Origin: Muraenolepis orangiensis
Lineage: Eukaryota > Chordata > Actinopteri > Gadiformes > Muraenolepididae
Assembly: GCA_027704905.1 (NCBI GenBank)
Contig: CM051015.1
Location: 11,529,395 to 11,593,394 of the forward strand
DNA length: 64,000 nucleotides
Direction: 5' to 3'
Of this stretch, positions 53,399 through 64,000 are shown one piece after another (position 1 is the first letter of the stretch; the number at the start of each line of letters is the position of its first letter). The notes beneath the pieces were generated by a model. It did not search any database. It was not told the origin of the DNA and saw nothing but the letters and a program-made list of their open reading frames with translations. Both the position numbers and the translations under genes were made by a program.

Positions 53399-64000
<10,602 letters not shown>

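Overview
The window is vertebrate DNA, most likely from a teleost fish. It has intron-containing genes with GT-AG junctions, several tRNA-derived SINE families, LINE tails and a very high load of simple repeats ((CA)n, (GA)n, (AT)n and poly-C or poly-G runs every few hundred bases). That repeat load plus the gene content fits a codfish (gadid) such as Atlantic cod. The species is an inference, not a reading.

Layout. (1) 1-5068, plus strand: the last seven coding exons of an LPA acyltransferase of the AGPAT3 type, whose 5' end lies left of the window. (2) 5069-18744: convergent intergenic space with candidate 3'UTRs at both ends, LINE tails, SINE copies and degenerate minisatellites; no further gene is seen. 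(3) 18745-46781, minus strand: all eleven coding exons of an aryl hydrocarbon receptor of the AHR1 type, with a 13-kb second intron full of microsatellites. (4) 46782-53398: intergenic, with a small CpG-rich patch about 0.6-0.8 kb upstream of the ahr1 start codon. (5) 53399 to beyond 64000, minus strand: the last eight coding exons of an AHR2-type paralogue; exons 1-3 lie right of the window. The two receptors are therefore a head-to-tail tandem pair, ahr2 first and ahr1 downstream. Five internal exons have identical lengths in both genes (90, 134, 203, 110, 142 nt), as expected after tandem duplication.

Both receptor genes encode ligand-activated bHLH-PAS transcription factors for the xenobiotic response; AGPAT3 works in glycerophospholipid synthesis. 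Their adjacency is positional, with no functional link visible.

The most notable signal is a perfect 14-bp tandem duplication (20507-20534) inside the large transactivation exon of ahr1. It shifts the frame and would truncate AHR1 at about 650 instead of about 988 residues, removing the Q-rich C-terminal half. Removing one copy restores one open frame into the last exon, and the conserved splice phase of the ahr2 paralogue supports that reading. Other notable signals are a 13-unit pentapeptide minisatellite in the AHR2 transactivation domain, an unusual Met-Cys pair in AHR2 PAS-B, splice acceptors whose pyrimidine tracts are made of microsatellites, a long (UG)n just after the ahr1 stop codon, and a full-consensus CTCF-like site inside ahr1 coding sequence.
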